41,826 nucleotides of DNA, taken from a virus. Location of the stretch: positions 1 to 41,826 of the IMG/VR virus record IMGVR_UViG_3300046524_000592. One strand, written 5' to 3'. Under the pieces are notes generated by a model. It was not told the DNA's origin and ran no database searches. It was given only the letters and a program-made list of their open reading frames with translations. The translations under genes were made by a program, and so were the position numbers. Below, in pieces: positions 23,459-32,134 of the stretch. How positions within the stretch are numbered: position 1 is the stretch's first letter; each line of letters opens with the position of its first letter.

Positions 23459-26210
23459 TCTGAAACTGCGGGTGCTGCTCAATGCCATTGATGGGGCGAG
23501 CGCGCCCCTCAAACGCATCGCGGCCGGCAGTGCCGCCACCGCCAAAGCGCTGAAAGCGGCGCGCGATCAGTCAGCCCAGCTCAGCCAGCAACAGCGCGAT
23601 ATCAAAGGCTACCGCCTGGCCAACATCGAAATCACCAAACAGAGCCGCGCGATCCGCGAGCTGAATCGCAAGACCAGCGATCACACGGAGCTACTGACCC
23701 GACAACGCGCCGCGCACGTCAATCTCAAGGGCAACCTCAAGGCCGCCCAGTCCCAGTACAACAAGCTTTCCAAAGCGTTGGTCGCGGGCAAAGGCTACTC
23801 CGCCGCGTTCATGCGCGAGCTGGAAAAAGCGCAGATCAAACTGCAGGCCAGCCAACAGGCCTATACCCGCTCAAGCACCAGCATCAAGACCTACCAGGAT
23901 CGACTGCGCGGCGCGCAGACTCAGCTCGGTCAACTGAACACCCAACACACCGCCAGCCAGACCAAGCTCGCCCAGTACAAAACCAGACTGGATCAAGCCG
24001 GCATCGGTACGGACGGATTGAGCAACAAGGTGCGGCAGCTGCGCACGCAACAGACCCTGCTGAACGCGTCGATGGACAAACAGAAGGCCAAGCTACGGGA
24101 GCTGCACAAGGCCAATCAGGACTATCAGCGAAGTAAACAGAGCGCCCAGGCAATGGCGGGCAAGGGCTCAGCTGCGGTGGCCGGAGGCGGCGCCGCACTG
24201 TACGCCGGCAGCCGCCTGATGCAACCCGGCCTTGAGTTCGACGCCAGTATGAGCCGGGTACAGGCCATTACCCGGCTGGATAAAGACGATCCGGAAACGT
24301 CCGAGCAGCTGCGTGGACTACGCGAGCAAGCACGCGAACTGGGTGGCTCGACAATGTTCACCGCCGGCCAGGCTGCCGACGCGCAAGGCTTCCTTGGGAT
24401 GGCCGGCTTCGATCCCAAAGCCATCAAGGACGCAATGCCCGGCATGCTCGACCTAGCGGCCGCCGGTGGTGCGGACTTGGCGCAGACCGCCGATATCTCG
24501 TCGAACATCATGTCTGGCCTGGGCATGACAGCCGATCAAATGGGCCGCTTGGGCGATGTGCTGGTGGGCACCTTCACCCGCTCCAACACCAACCTGCAGA
24601 TGCTCGGCGATACCATGAAATATGCCGCGCCGATGGCGAAGACCTACGGCGTGGAACTGGAAGTCGCCGCCGCCATGGCCGGTAAGCTGGGCGATGCGGG
24701 CTTGCAAGGGAGCATGGGCGGTACGGCGCTCAGTTCGATCATGAACCGCCTGGCTGCACCGCCTAAGGCAGCGCGAAAAGCCCTCGAGCAACTGCAGATC
24801 GAAACCGCCGACGCCAACGGCAACCTGCGGCAAATGCCGGACATCCTCAAAGAGATCTACGACAAAACCAAGGACCTGGGCACCGCCGAAAAGGGTGGGC
24901 TGCTCAAAGCCCTCGCCGGCGACGAGGCCGTCAAGGGTATGGCACAGCTGGTGGAGCAAGCCGGTATTGGCGAGCTGCAAAAGCTCATCGCTACCCTGCG
25001 CGAGACCCAGGGCGAAGCCGCGAAAACCTCCAAGGTCATGGCGGATAACCTCAAGGGCGACCTGACCACCCTTGGCAGCGCCTGGCAAGACCTCGGCATC
25101 GAGCTGCAGGACCAACAGGATGGCGCCCTGCGCGGCCTGGTGCAGTCCGTCATCGACATCGTGCGCGGCATCAAAATCTGGGCTAAGGAAAACCCTGGGC
25201 TGGCGTCCGGGTTGGTAAAAACCATCGCTGTAGTCGCTGGGGTAACAATGGCGATTGGAGGACTGATGATTGCGCTGGCCAGCGCCCTGCTGCCCTTTGC
25301 CGCCTTGCGCTTTGCTCTCGCTCAAATGGGCGTCCGCTTGCCAAGCATGATCGGACTGCTATGGAAACTCGGCAAAATCGTCCTGCCGTTTGTTGGCAAG
25401 GCCCTGATGCTGATCCTGCGGGCAATGATGCTCAACCCCATCGGCCTGGCAATCACCGCCATCGCCACGGCGGCCTACTTGCTGTACAGCAACTGGGATG
25501 CGGTAAAACTGTACTTCACCGACGCCTGGGCGGAAATCAAAGCAGGCTTCAGTGGCGGCGTCGCCGGCATCCTCACTACCCTCGCCAACTTCAGCCCTAT
25601 CGGCCTGATATACCAGGCGTTCGCCGGCGTGCTGAATTACCTCGGTCTGGACTTGCCCAGCCGCTTTACCGAATTCGGCAACATGATCGTCAACGGCCTG
25701 GTCAATGGCTTGCTCGCCGGCATGGGCCAGATCAAAGGCGCCATCACCTCGATCGGCGACTCCACCATCGGCTGGTTCAAGGACACCCTCGGCATCCACA
25801 GCCCTTCCCGGGTGTTTGCCCAGTTGGGCGGGTTCACCATGGCCGGCCTGACCCAAGGCCTGGTCGGCGGGCAAAGCGGCCCTCTCGACGCAATCAGGCA
25901 AATGGGCGGGGAGATCGCCGCCGCAGGCCAGCGAGCGCTCGGCGCTCTGGCCGACGCCAGCGGCACCCTCGGTTTGCCCCGACTGCCCGACGCAATAGGC
26001 GCTGGGGGCGGGTTGTCGATCGACAATCGCCTACCGGTCAGCCCTGCCCCCGTAGCCGCCTACGACAGCCACGACACCTACGAAATCAACATCCACCCCA
26101 CGCCGTCCATGGACGCGCAGGCCATCGGCCGCGCTGTGCGCGCTGAAGTGGCGCGCATTGCCAACGAAAAAGACGCCCGCCGGCGCAGCCGACTGTCCGA
26201 TCTGGAGTAA
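23448..26210 (+). CDS. T: Tail tape measure protein (gpT)
   Basis: A 920-residue tape measure protein that sets tail length. Residues about 20-235 form a long coiled coil rich in K, Q, A and R. The tape-measure core (about 260-560) includes DASMSRVQAITRLD, ELGGSTMFTAGQAADAQGFL, GLGMTADQMGRLGDVLV and YAAPMAKTYGVELEVAAAMA. Hydrophobic segments about 588-690 (TIAVVAGVTMAIGGLMIALA; MLNPIGLAITAIATAAYLLY) may enter the host membrane. The C-terminal GWFKDTLGIHSPSRVFAQLG motif is widespread in tape measures. It starts at ATG 23448 within the E' end. Confidence 0.95.
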   Translation: MANDLKLRVLLNAIDGASAPLKRIAAGSAATAKALKAARDQSAQLSQQQRDIKGYRLANIEITKQSRAIRELNRKTSDHTELLTRQRAAHVNLKGNLKAAQSQYNKLSKALVAGKGYSAAFMRELEKAQIKLQASQQAYTRSSTSIKTYQDRLRGAQTQLGQLNTQHTASQTKLAQYKTRLDQAGIGTDGLSNKVRQLRTQQTLLNASMDKQKAKLRELHKANQDYQRSKQSAQAMAGKGSAAVAGGGAALYAGSRLMQPGLEFDASMSRVQAITRLDKDDPETSEQLRGLREQARELGGSTMFTAGQAADAQGFLGMAGFDPKAIKDAMPGMLDLAAAGGADLAQTADISSNIMSGLGMTADQMGRLGDVLVGTFTRSNTNLQMLGDTMKYAAPMAKTYGVELEVAAAMAGKLGDAGLQGSMGGTALSSIMNRLAAPPKAARKALEQLQIETADANGNLRQMPDILKEIYDKTKDLGTAEKGGLLKALAGDEAVKGMAQLVEQAGIGELQKLIATLRETQGEAAKTSKVMADNLKGDLTTLGSAWQDLGIELQDQQDGALRGLVQSVIDIVRGIKIWAKENPGLASGLVKTIAVVAGVTMAIGGLMIALASALLPFAALRFALAQMGVRLPSMIGLLWKLGKIVLPFVGKALMLILRAMMLNPIGLAITAIATAAYLLYSNWDAVKLYFTDAWAEIKAGFSGGVAGILTTLANFSPIGLIYQAFAGVLNYLGLDLPSRFTEFGNMIVNGLVNGLLAGMGQIKGAITSIGDSTIGWFKDTLGIHSPSRVFAQLGGFTMAGLTQGLVGGQSGPLDAIRQMGGEIAAAGQRALGALADASGTLGLPRLPDAIGAGGGLSIDNRLPVSPAPVAAYDSHDTYEINIHPTPSMDAQAIGRAVRAEVARIANEKDARRRSRLSDLE

Positions 26211-26216
26211 CCGCGC

Positions 26217-26657
26217 ATGATGCTTGCCCTCGGCATGTTCGTTTTCAGCCTGCCCACCGCCGCCTACCAGGAGCTGCAACGCCAGACCGAATGGCGCCAC
26301 GGCAGCAACAACCGCGTGGGCGCCGCGCCTGCTCGGCAATTCACCGGCCGTGGCGACGACGCCATTACCCTGCCCGGGGTCATCCTGCCGGAGCTGGCCG
26401 GCAGCATCCTCAGCCTCGACGCTCTTCGCCTGATGGCCAACACCGGAAAGGCCTGGCCGATGGTCGAGGGCAGCGGCCGTATCTACGGCCTGTGGGTGAT
26501 CGACAGCCTCAGCGAAACCCGGACGATCTTTTTCCGCGACGGCACGCCACGGCGCATCGAGTTCACCCTGAGCCTGAAACGCATCGATGACGACCGCATC
26601 GACCTGCTCGGCGCAGGCACCCGCGTCGGAGTCAGCCTCATGAGGTCGCTGCTGTGA
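26217..26657 (+). CDS. U: Tail protein (gpU)
   Basis: A 146-residue gpU-family tail terminator-type protein: MLALGMFVFSLPTAAYQELQ, WRHGSNNRVGAAPARQFTGRG, DAITLPGVILPELAGS and RRIEFTLSLKRIDDD. Two adjacent ATGs (26217 and 26220) are equally possible starts. Its stop overlaps the gpD GTG start. Confidence 0.94.
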   Translation: MMLALGMFVFSLPTAAYQELQRQTEWRHGSNNRVGAAPARQFTGRGDDAITLPGVILPELAGSILSLDALRLMANTGKAWPMVEGSGRIYGLWVIDSLSETRTIFFRDGTPRRIEFTLSLKRIDDDRIDLLGAGTRVGVSLMRSLL

Positions 26658-27820
26658 TTGATCCATCCCTGGCGGGCGTCACCGGCTATCTAGGCAGCGC
26701 CATCGACCGCTTCAAACGAGAAGCGGCGTACCCGATACCGGCGTTTCGGATCACCGTCGACGGCAACGACATCGCCCAGTTGATCAGCCCGCGCTTGATG
26801 AGTCTGGAGCTGACCGACAATCGCGGCATCGAGGCCGACCAATTGAGCCTGACCCTCAGCGACCATGACGGCCTGCTGGCAATCCCGCCCACCGGCGCAG
26901 TGATTCACCTGTGGCTGGGCTGGAGTGACACCGGCCTGGTCGACAAAGGCAGCTACACCGTCGACGAAACCGAGCACAGCGGCGCTCCGGACGTACTGAG
27001 CATTCGCGCCCGCTCGGCTGACCTGCGCAAGGGCCTGAAAAGCAAACGCGAACGCAGTTGGAGCAACGTCACCCTGCGCGACGTGCTCGGCGACATCGCC
27101 CTGGGCAACGGCTTGACCACCAACATCGCCAGCGCCCTTGAAGACTCGCCGATCCTGCAGCTTGACCAGGCCAACGAATCCGACGCCAACCTGATCAGCC
27201 GCCTCGGCGAAGAATTCGACGCCGTGATCACCATCAAGGCCGGCTGCCTCCTGTGCCTGCCCGCCGGCGGCGGCAAGACCGCCAGCGGCGCCGAACTGCC
27301 CCACATCACCCTCACCCGCGCCGACGGCGACCAACACCGCTACCTGCACGCCGACCGAGACAGCTACGACGGCGTGCGCGCCTACTATTACGACGTCAAC
27401 AGCGCGAAGAAACTGGAGGCCATCGCCGGCGGTGGGGACAACCTAAAAGACCTGCGACACACCTACAGCGATCGACACTCCGCGTTACGCGCTGCCAGGG
27501 CCGAGTTCAACCGGCTGCAGCGCGGTAGCGCCACACTCAGCTACAGCCTGGCCATGGGCCGGCCGGACCTGATCCCGGAGCTGACTTACACGCTCCTGGG
27601 TGTGAAGGCGGAGATCGATGAAATCGTTTGGTATGGGGGGAACGTGCAGCACAGCTTGAGTCCGGATAACGGGTACACCGTTAGTTTGGAGCTGGAGAGC
27701 AAGCTGCCGGAGGATTCGGTTGGGGATTTGGTTGAGGAGAACACGGGGGATTACACGGAGGTGGTGGCGTATTACCGCGATCAAACTACCGGCACGGAGA
27801 AAATGTTCACTGCTGAGTGA
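26654..27820 (+). CDS. D: Late control / baseplate hub protein (gpD)
   Basis: A 388-residue gpD homologue (T4 gp27-like hub, historically called late control D). Segments are YPIPAFRITVDGNDI, LMSLELTDNRGIEADQLSLT, LSDHDG, GSYTVDETEHSGAPDVLSIR and RLGEEFDAVITIKAGCLLCL. It has a GTG start overlapping the gpU stop (GTGA). It is the last morphogenesis gene; in P2 ogr follows here, but in this phage ogr lies in the early operon. Confidence 0.95.
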   Translation: MIDPSLAGVTGYLGSAIDRFKREAAYPIPAFRITVDGNDIAQLISPRLMSLELTDNRGIEADQLSLTLSDHDGLLAIPPTGAVIHLWLGWSDTGLVDKGSYTVDETEHSGAPDVLSIRARSADLRKGLKSKRERSWSNVTLRDVLGDIALGNGLTTNIASALEDSPILQLDQANESDANLISRLGEEFDAVITIKAGCLLCLPAGGGKTASGAELPHITLTRADGDQHRYLHADRDSYDGVRAYYYDVNSAKKLEAIAGGGDNLKDLRHTYSDRHSALRAARAEFNRLQRGSATLSYSLAMGRPDLIPELTYTLLGVKAEIDEIVWYGGNVQHSLSPDNGYTVSLELESKLPEDSVGDLVEENTGDYTEVVAYYRDQTTGTEKMFTAE

Positions 27821-27947
27821 TCAGCAAAAGACACGGCAGTTGCAATAGCTATATGCGAACGAAAGCAGCGCTGCTCGGGCTTTAAATCGTGAACTAAAAA
27901 GATTGACTAAAAACCAGCAATTACCGTGACCCAAATCACTTGGCCAT

Positions 27948-28616
27948 TTACGCTTTTTTTGCGCGGGCTTTGGCCCCCTTACCCGAGCCTTTTTTCACGC
28001 TATTTTTTGCGCTTTTATCAGTGGGCTTATAATACAGTGAAATAGGTATGTGACGAATCCTATAGTTTATCCCTGTAGCTTGATGAGAATGCATAGTACG
28101 AGATGTTAACGTTTCGGAACAACGCTCCGTGCACTCAACAGGCACTTCATAGTTAGTACCAACGTGCGCCATCCAACCGTCCATCAAACTCAACTTGTTT
28201 TGCTTCTGAGTATATATTAATAAGCCTCCCCTGCTACTCGTAGGATTACCATCCGTGTAACGATCTGACAGCTGTCTAAAACCTTCCATCAAGTAAGCAG
28301 GACCATTATCAAGCTTCGCCTCCCCCATCCATTCATATCGATCATTTTTGACCAACAGATCAACGTGTCCGTTTCGAAAGGTGTCATGATCTGCATCGAA
28401 GCCAGCAGTTTTCAGGGAGATTACAATTATGCCAGTAAGCTGATCTTCGCCCAGCGAATGATAAAGTGGTTTATTACGCTCCAAATTTAGCGCGACGTCT
28501 AAAATTTTGCTCTCTACCAAATCGCAAAAAGAATCGTAAGTGGCCGCGACCTCTTGAAGAAAAGCAACCTTAATGACATTCCCATCAGGCAACTGGAGAA
28601 CATTACTCAAATTCAT
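27948..28616 (-). CDS. PD-(D/E)XK nuclease-like protein, third gene of a candidate defence operon
   Basis: A 222-residue protein with a restriction-endonuclease-like core. Glu57 precedes a strand, GHVDLLV carries Asp86, and WMGEAKL carries Glu99 and Lys101, giving E...D...E-x-K spacing. A helix with FRQLSDRY and a strand GGLLIYTQ follow, as in many restriction-like folds. The C-terminus after residue 196 is a lysine-rich tail that could bind nucleic acid. The ATG overlaps the stop of the middle gene (ATGA). The AT-rich composition marks it as cargo. It is probably the effector of the cassette; the target is unknown, and the motif reading is by eye. Confidence 0.7.
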   Translation of the reverse strand: MNLSNVLQLPDGNVIKVAFLQEVAATYDSFCDLVESKILDVALNLERNKPLYHSLGEDQLTGIIVISLKTAGFDADHDTFRNGHVDLLVKNDRYEWMGEAKLDNGPAYLMEGFRQLSDRYTDGNPTSSRGGLLIYTQKQNKLSLMDGWMAHVGTNYEVPVECTERCSETLTSRTMHSHQATGINYRIRHIPISLYYKPTDKSAKNSVKKGSGKGAKARAKKA

Positions 28617-29011
28617 GATTCGATCACCGTTTTATCGGCGACATACAATATATATACTCGATCTTTGAAATCAGGATCTAAATATCCGTGTTCGGGATGA
28701 CTTAACGCATCATCGAGCATCGCGGCCTGCAAATCCTCTCTAGTAATATCATGCGGAACACCATCGACATCTACGTACTGATATTGTTGTGCAAACAAAC
28801 AAATGGGCGACGCTTTCAAATAGTTTAAAGCTCGCTGCAAATCTTCAATTGCACAGCCTCCTACAGCCTCCATCAATGCCGAATAAGTATACGCAGGATT
28901 ACTGACAGCAGACCCCATAACAAGCTCAACCAACCTATAGCAAAAAACATCCAAACCGAGGGGCGCGGCCTCGACTTGAATCTTTTCGTATAATTGGTGG
29001 ATGTTTATCAT
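28613..29011 (-). CDS. Hypothetical protein, middle gene of the candidate defence operon
   Basis: A 132-residue soluble helical protein (YEKIQVEAAPLGLDVFCYRL, MEAVGGCAIEDLQRALNYLK; then DGVPHDITREDLQAAMLDD). The IEDLQRALNYLKASPICLF / YVDVDG part could be a winged-helix-like element, but this is weak. No known family is recognised. It overlaps both neighbours by 4 nt (ATGA), so all three proteins are made from one message, probably as parts of one complex. Confidence 0.65.
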   Translation of the reverse strand: MINIHQLYEKIQVEAAPLGLDVFCYRLVELVMGSAVSNPAYTYSALMEAVGGCAIEDLQRALNYLKASPICLFAQQYQYVDVDGVPHDITREDLQAAMLDDALSHPEHGYLDPDFKDRVYILYVADKTVIES

Positions 29012-30081
29012 TTTGAAAAAGACGCTATCTTTTTAAGAACAAAATTAGAGTCACAGTTAGAACGTATACCCTTAAGTATAGCAAAGTCACACCGAGGAGC
29101 AAGGGAAACCGAGTTCTGGTGGGTGCCGGGCACGTATAATTCCGGCTTAGTTTTACCGCTATCAATATCTACTCGATGCCAAATTATAGCAATTTCAAAT
29201 AATGTCATCTGATGATTAATTGCTTTCGCACCGTTCAGATGAAATGGCTCCTGCCGCAAATCAACGCCACCTTTCATCGTCTCAGTTTTAATCGAGCCGG
29301 TAGTTGTAGAAAACCCCAATTTTTTGATCGCACCGGCCGGATCTGAATAAATTTTCTTGATCAATGGAAATAGATTTTTTGGAGATTCGAAGATTTTTTC
29401 CTTTAGTGCATTTAAAAAATACAGTTGCGCTACTTTCCGCAGATCTTCGATTGACCTCTCTTGCTGCTTGACAGTTTGCAGCAACACATCACTGCGCGTA
29501 ATATCTGCACGAAGCTCTACAACATTATGCTCAACATTTAAATATACAACATCGAATGTTTGATGATCATAGTGCTTTATCGCTACAATTTTGTCATGCT
29601 CTGGAAACTGAGCCAACATAGGAGCAGTGAAATTTGAGCGCTCATACTCCTCGCTAATTGTAAATACACGCTTGCGAGAATATATTATACCGACACCAAA
29701 TTCGTCAGAAAATCTATGGACAACTTTCAAGTTACCATCATCTTTTTTCAGTTGATCCGCTGAAACAGACAATGGAAAAGAATCAAGCATCTCGCCTTTG
29801 TGCAACTGCACACTCTCAAGAACAGCTTTCACCGCTGACGTTTTGCTTGGATCGATAGGGAAATATGACGTAGCTTTCAAATCGCAAATAAGCTGAACAC
29901 ACAAGGCATTAACCAGCGTATCGTATAATGCGGGGGTTTTCTTTAGCGCCTGAGTAATGATAGCTTCCAGCTCTGTCCAGCTCCTTGCGGAGGGCAATTT
30001 CGCCGCTTTAAGAATATTCTGCGCGACATTGATGCCCGCACGAGATTTCAAGTTCCTAATCAGCAGCTCAGACTTACTCAT
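29008..30081 (-). CDS. Hypothetical protein, first gene of the candidate defence operon
   Basis: A 357-residue protein with no recognised domain. The N-terminal 75 residues are helical (LLIRNLKSRAGINVAQNILK, TPALYDTLVNALCVQLICDL). The middle alternates strands and charged loops (VVHRFSDEFGVGIIYSRKRV, TFDVVYLNVEHNVVELRADI), then helices (DLRKVAQLYFLNALKEKIF). The C-terminal third includes GGVDLRQEPFHLNG and an FEIAIIWHRVD strand. No nuclease or P-loop motif is evident, so a sensor or scaffold role is possible. I prefer ATG 30081, which has GAGGGC 5-6 nt upstream, over ATG 30093, whose GGGAGG is too distant. Confidence 0.68.
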   Translation of the reverse strand: MSKSELLIRNLKSRAGINVAQNILKAAKLPSARSWTELEAIITQALKKTPALYDTLVNALCVQLICDLKATSYFPIDPSKTSAVKAVLESVQLHKGEMLDSFPLSVSADQLKKDDGNLKVVHRFSDEFGVGIIYSRKRVFTISEEYERSNFTAPMLAQFPEHDKIVAIKHYDHQTFDVVYLNVEHNVVELRADITRSDVLLQTVKQQERSIEDLRKVAQLYFLNALKEKIFESPKNLFPLIKKIYSDPAGAIKKLGFSTTTGSIKTETMKGGVDLRQEPFHLNGAKAINHQMTLFEIAIIWHRVDIDSGKTKPELYVPGTHQNSVSLAPRCDFAILKGIRSNCDSNFVLKKIASFSK

Positions 30082-30438
30082 ACTTGCCCTCATCTAAAAC
30101 CAATGCCTCCCATTAGAATTAGGGAGATATCAAATAACTGATCAAACCCGGCCTACCTCTAGCGACTTTATTAGATCACTATAACTGAGTAGATTCTTCG
30201 GCCTTCTAGAACAACCGGCGCATTCGATTAAACGGTTGCGCCGTTATTGACATGTAAGCTTTCTTCAAGGACAAGCCTGAATAAATAGGTATTTGTCGAG
30301 AATGCATGGCTCATAGATCACTTCCTTATGTCAGTTTGAGGGATCGCCGGTCGGCGACCTCACCAGCCCTGAAGCCAGGCTCTGGCGAGTGGATCATCGG
30401 CGTCCCTGTCTGACTGATCCGTTCTTAATGGGTACAGA
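30082..30438. other. Non-coding gap between defence operon and repressor
   Basis: About 350 bp without a gene. The left part is AT-rich and should hold the leftward promoter of the three-gene operon. The right part contains hairpins: GAGG-GA-TCGCC/GGCGA-CCTC (30338-30361), CCAG-c-CCTG/CAGG-ct-CTGG (about 30364-30386) and GGATCA/TGATCC (about 30392-30421). They probably include the repressor transcript end; none has a good T-run. The plus-strand frame 30389-30640 lies antisense to the repressor and is rejected. Confidence 0.45.
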
Positions 30439-30846
30439 TTATGCTGGCCTTTTAGAATCGGCAAGGGCTGCAGTCAAATCCTTGAGGCGTTGCTCCACGT
30501 CCATCAGGCGTTTTTTCTCTTCGGCGGCGCTTTGTATCTCGCGTTTTCCGGCCTCACCAAGAGAGCGGAACAGCTCTAGCATGGTCTCTTCCTGCGTGTT
30601 TTCGGCCAAGACACCAGCCTCACCTGCCGAAACACCGTGAAACATTGATCCCTCACCCGTAAGGAGCCAATCGATGCTCACACCTAAATTGGTGCGAATT
30701 GCACCCATTGCTTTGGCGTTGGGTTCCCGCTCGTCCAGAAGATAATTCTGTAGCGTCCTGTATGGGATTCCTACGATCTCGGAAGCCTCCTTGATCGATA
30801 AACCCTTTAGATCGAGAACACCGCGAAGCCGCGTAGATATACTCAT
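30439..30846 (-). CDS. Phage repressor, XRE-type helix-turn-helix
   Basis: A 135-residue DNA-binding protein. The N-terminal HTH (residues 3-65: LRGVLDLKGLSIKEASEIVG, IPYRTLQNYLLDEREPNAKA, LGVSIDWLLTGEG) is typical of CI/C-type phage repressors. Residues 85-130 are a charged helix for oligomerisation. There is no LexA-like Ser/Lys autoprotease domain, so induction would not use RecA-stimulated self-cleavage; an antirepressor such as the protein at 2893-3723 could provide the trigger. It is divergent from the gp16-like gene across an 88-bp operator region. Confidence 0.88.
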   Translation of the reverse strand: MSISTRLRGVLDLKGLSIKEASEIVGIPYRTLQNYLLDEREPNAKAMGAIRTNLGVSIDWLLTGEGSMFHGVSAGEAGVLAENTQEETMLELFRSLGEAGKREIQSAAEEKKRLMDVEQRLKDLTAALADSKRPA

Positions 30847-30862
30847 TTTTTCATAAACCCGG

Positions 30863-30890
30863 TTGACGCACTCGTTTTGGTGCGTATACT
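30863..30890 (+). promoter_or_regulatory. Early promoter with overlapping operator dyad
   Basis: TTGACG (30863-30868), 16 bp, TATACT (30885-30890) is a good sigma-70 promoter for the rightward early genes. Between the hexamers lies an inverted repeat CGCAC-N8-GTGCG (30867-30884), well placed for the divergent repressor to block RNA polymerase. Confidence 0.7.
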
Positions 30891-30934
30891 GCGAACAAAC
30901 AGGTACATATTAACCAAGTAGGAACACATCAACC

Positions 30935-31198
30935 ATGAGCCAAGCCATGGAAAAGCGCCAGATACAGGCGCGGCTGATCGAGAACGGGAGCAATTTCCGC
31001 CAGTTCGCCATCAGCCACGGCTACGAACCACGCACGGTTACTCAGGTGGTTCAGCGTTGGGCGGGACATGATTCGCTGCCTCGAGGTCGCCTTTCGTTCA
31101 GCATCCTTCGGGATATTTCCAAGGTGATCGGGAAAGAAGTACTACCCGGTATTCTCGCGGACTCAACTGAGCCAATGGCTGAACAGTCGGCTGTGTGA
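30935..31198 (+). CDS. BcepMu gp16-like phage regulator (Cro/Cox position)
   Basis: An 87-residue protein resembling the phage-associated BcepMu gp16 family: QIQARLIENGSNFRQFAISH, GYEPRTVTQVVQRWAGHDSL, PRGRLSFSILRDISKVIGKEV. It contains a probable helix-turn-helix at about residues 20-45. As the first gene across the switch from the repressor, it occupies the place of Cro or P2 Cox and may favour lytic growth or excision. AGGA lies 11 nt before the ATG. Confidence 0.8.
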   Translation: MSQAMEKRQIQARLIENGSNFRQFAISHGYEPRTVTQVVQRWAGHDSLPRGRLSFSILRDISKVIGKEVLPGILADSTEPMAEQSAV

Positions 31199-31239
31199 AT
31201 CGACTTTAGAGGCGATGACGCCAGGGAGAAAACCAGAAG

Positions 31240-31713
31240 ATGAAACGCCCAGTTCTAGCCAACAGAAAGGACGTTGTCAGCGCCGTGATTGGGGCCTTCA
31301 AAGGCGGCCGCCTCTACGCCGCTGCCAACCTGGGAATGCCCCTCAAGAAGTTCGACAACCAGGCCTATGAAAGCGCCGGCAGTCGGCCGTTGAGCGACGA
31401 TCACATTCATCGACTTGAGCAGGTGGCTGGCACCACGTTCCTGCCCGACTACATCGCCGCCAAGTACGGCGGCCTGTTTGTCCCGCTGACCGCTTCGGCG
31501 GATCTGGACAATGTCGAGCTGTACAGCCGCTCCGTTAAAGCCGCCGCCAAGCGGGGTCGGGTTGATCAGATCATTGCCAAGGCGCTGGAGGATGGCGTGA
31601 TTGAGTCCTGCGAAGCCCAGGCCATCGTCACCGCCCTGGCCCTCTATATGTCCGCCCGTTATGCCGAGGTGCTGGCGACCATCCGGCTGCACGGGCGGGG
31701 TGTTTCAGTATGA
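31240..31713 (+). CDS. YmfL-like putative regulatory protein (CII position)
   Basis: A 157-residue protein of the YmfL/phage CII-like regulatory family: RKDVVSAVIGAFKGGRLYAA, ANLGMPLKKFDNQAYESAG, RPLSDDHIHRLEQVAGTTFL, PDYIAAKYGGLFVPL. The N-terminal half is a probable helix-turn-helix and the C-terminal half is helical. Its exact target is unknown. GGGAG lies about 11 nt upstream. It ends 4 bp before the stop of a convergent small gene. Confidence 0.8.
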   Translation: MKRPVLANRKDVVSAVIGAFKGGRLYAAANLGMPLKKFDNQAYESAGSRPLSDDHIHRLEQVAGTTFLPDYIAAKYGGLFVPLTASADLDNVELYSRSVKAAAKRGRVDQIIAKALEDGVIESCEAQAIVTALALYMSARYAEVLATIRLHGRGVSV

Positions 31714-31717
31714 ACAC

Positions 31718-31933
31718 TCAGCCCTTGCCGAGACGTGCCTTGATTTCTTTTAGTGCAGTTGCCACGTCATCAACCGCAAAGCGTATGTCCTCTGCCTTCA
31801 CAAAAAGTCCTGCTGGTTGCGAGGCTGTCAACGGGGTGGCCTCCCTGCCACGCATGATTTCCACCAAAGCTTCATGCCGCTCCTGCAAGCGCAGCATCAA
31901 ACTTTCAACGTCCTTTTTTGGGTGAGTCGCCAT
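31718..31933 (-). CDS. Small helical protein, head-to-head with a related gene
   Basis: A 71-residue minus-strand frame with host-like codon choice, rich in K, E and R (VESLMLRLQERHEALVEIM, then AEDIRFAVDDVATALKEIKA). Its start codon (31931-31933) overlaps the start codon of the opposite gene at 31932, so the two ORFs begin on the same CATG. The C-terminal segment EDIRFAVDDV resembles SDIRIAIGDA of that neighbour, suggesting divergence from a common ancestor. A frame on the other strand (31710-31925) is serine-rich and not protein-like. Function unknown. Confidence 0.6.
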   Translation of the reverse strand: MATHPKKDVESLMLRLQERHEALVEIMRGREATPLTASQPAGLFVKAEDIRFAVDDVATALKEIKARLGKG

Positions 31934-32123
31934 GACCTGTATCTCCGAAGTAGAAAAACACCAATTGCTGGATCTGCTGGTTATCGCTCAACAGCGACTG
32001 GACACCCTAAAAGAAATCATCACCACCGCCAATCACGGTATTTCCGGTAGCGATATCCGGATTGCAATCGGCGATGCAATCACCCCTTTGAACATCGCCC
32101 ATGAAGCGGCTGAAACGCTTTAA
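31932..32123 (+). CDS. Small helical phage protein
   Basis: A 63-residue frame (SEVEKHQLLDLLVIAQQRLD, TLKEIITTANHGISGSDIRI, AIGDAITPLNIAHEAAETL) preceding the Ogr-like gene by 11 nt. It is helical and without a known domain. It resembles the divergent minus-strand protein in its RLDTLKEI / DIRIAI segments. It is probably part of the early operon that continues to Ogr and the replication genes. Confidence 0.65.
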   Translation: MTCISEVEKHQLLDLLVIAQQRLDTLKEIITTANHGISGSDIRIAIGDAITPLNIAHEAAETL

Positions 32124-32134
32124 AGGAATCGGCC

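Noticed and set aside
28994-29563. Plus-strand frames inside the three-gene operon
   Set aside because: They lie antisense to the coupled minus-strand genes and have no start signals.
30439-30846. LexA/CI-type self-cleaving repressor
   Set aside because: The protein is only 135 residues and lacks the Ser/Lys protease domain, so only the DNA-binding role is called.
31710-31925. 71-codon plus-strand serine-rich frame
   Set aside because: The opposite frame has better protein character and similarity to the adjacent small gene.
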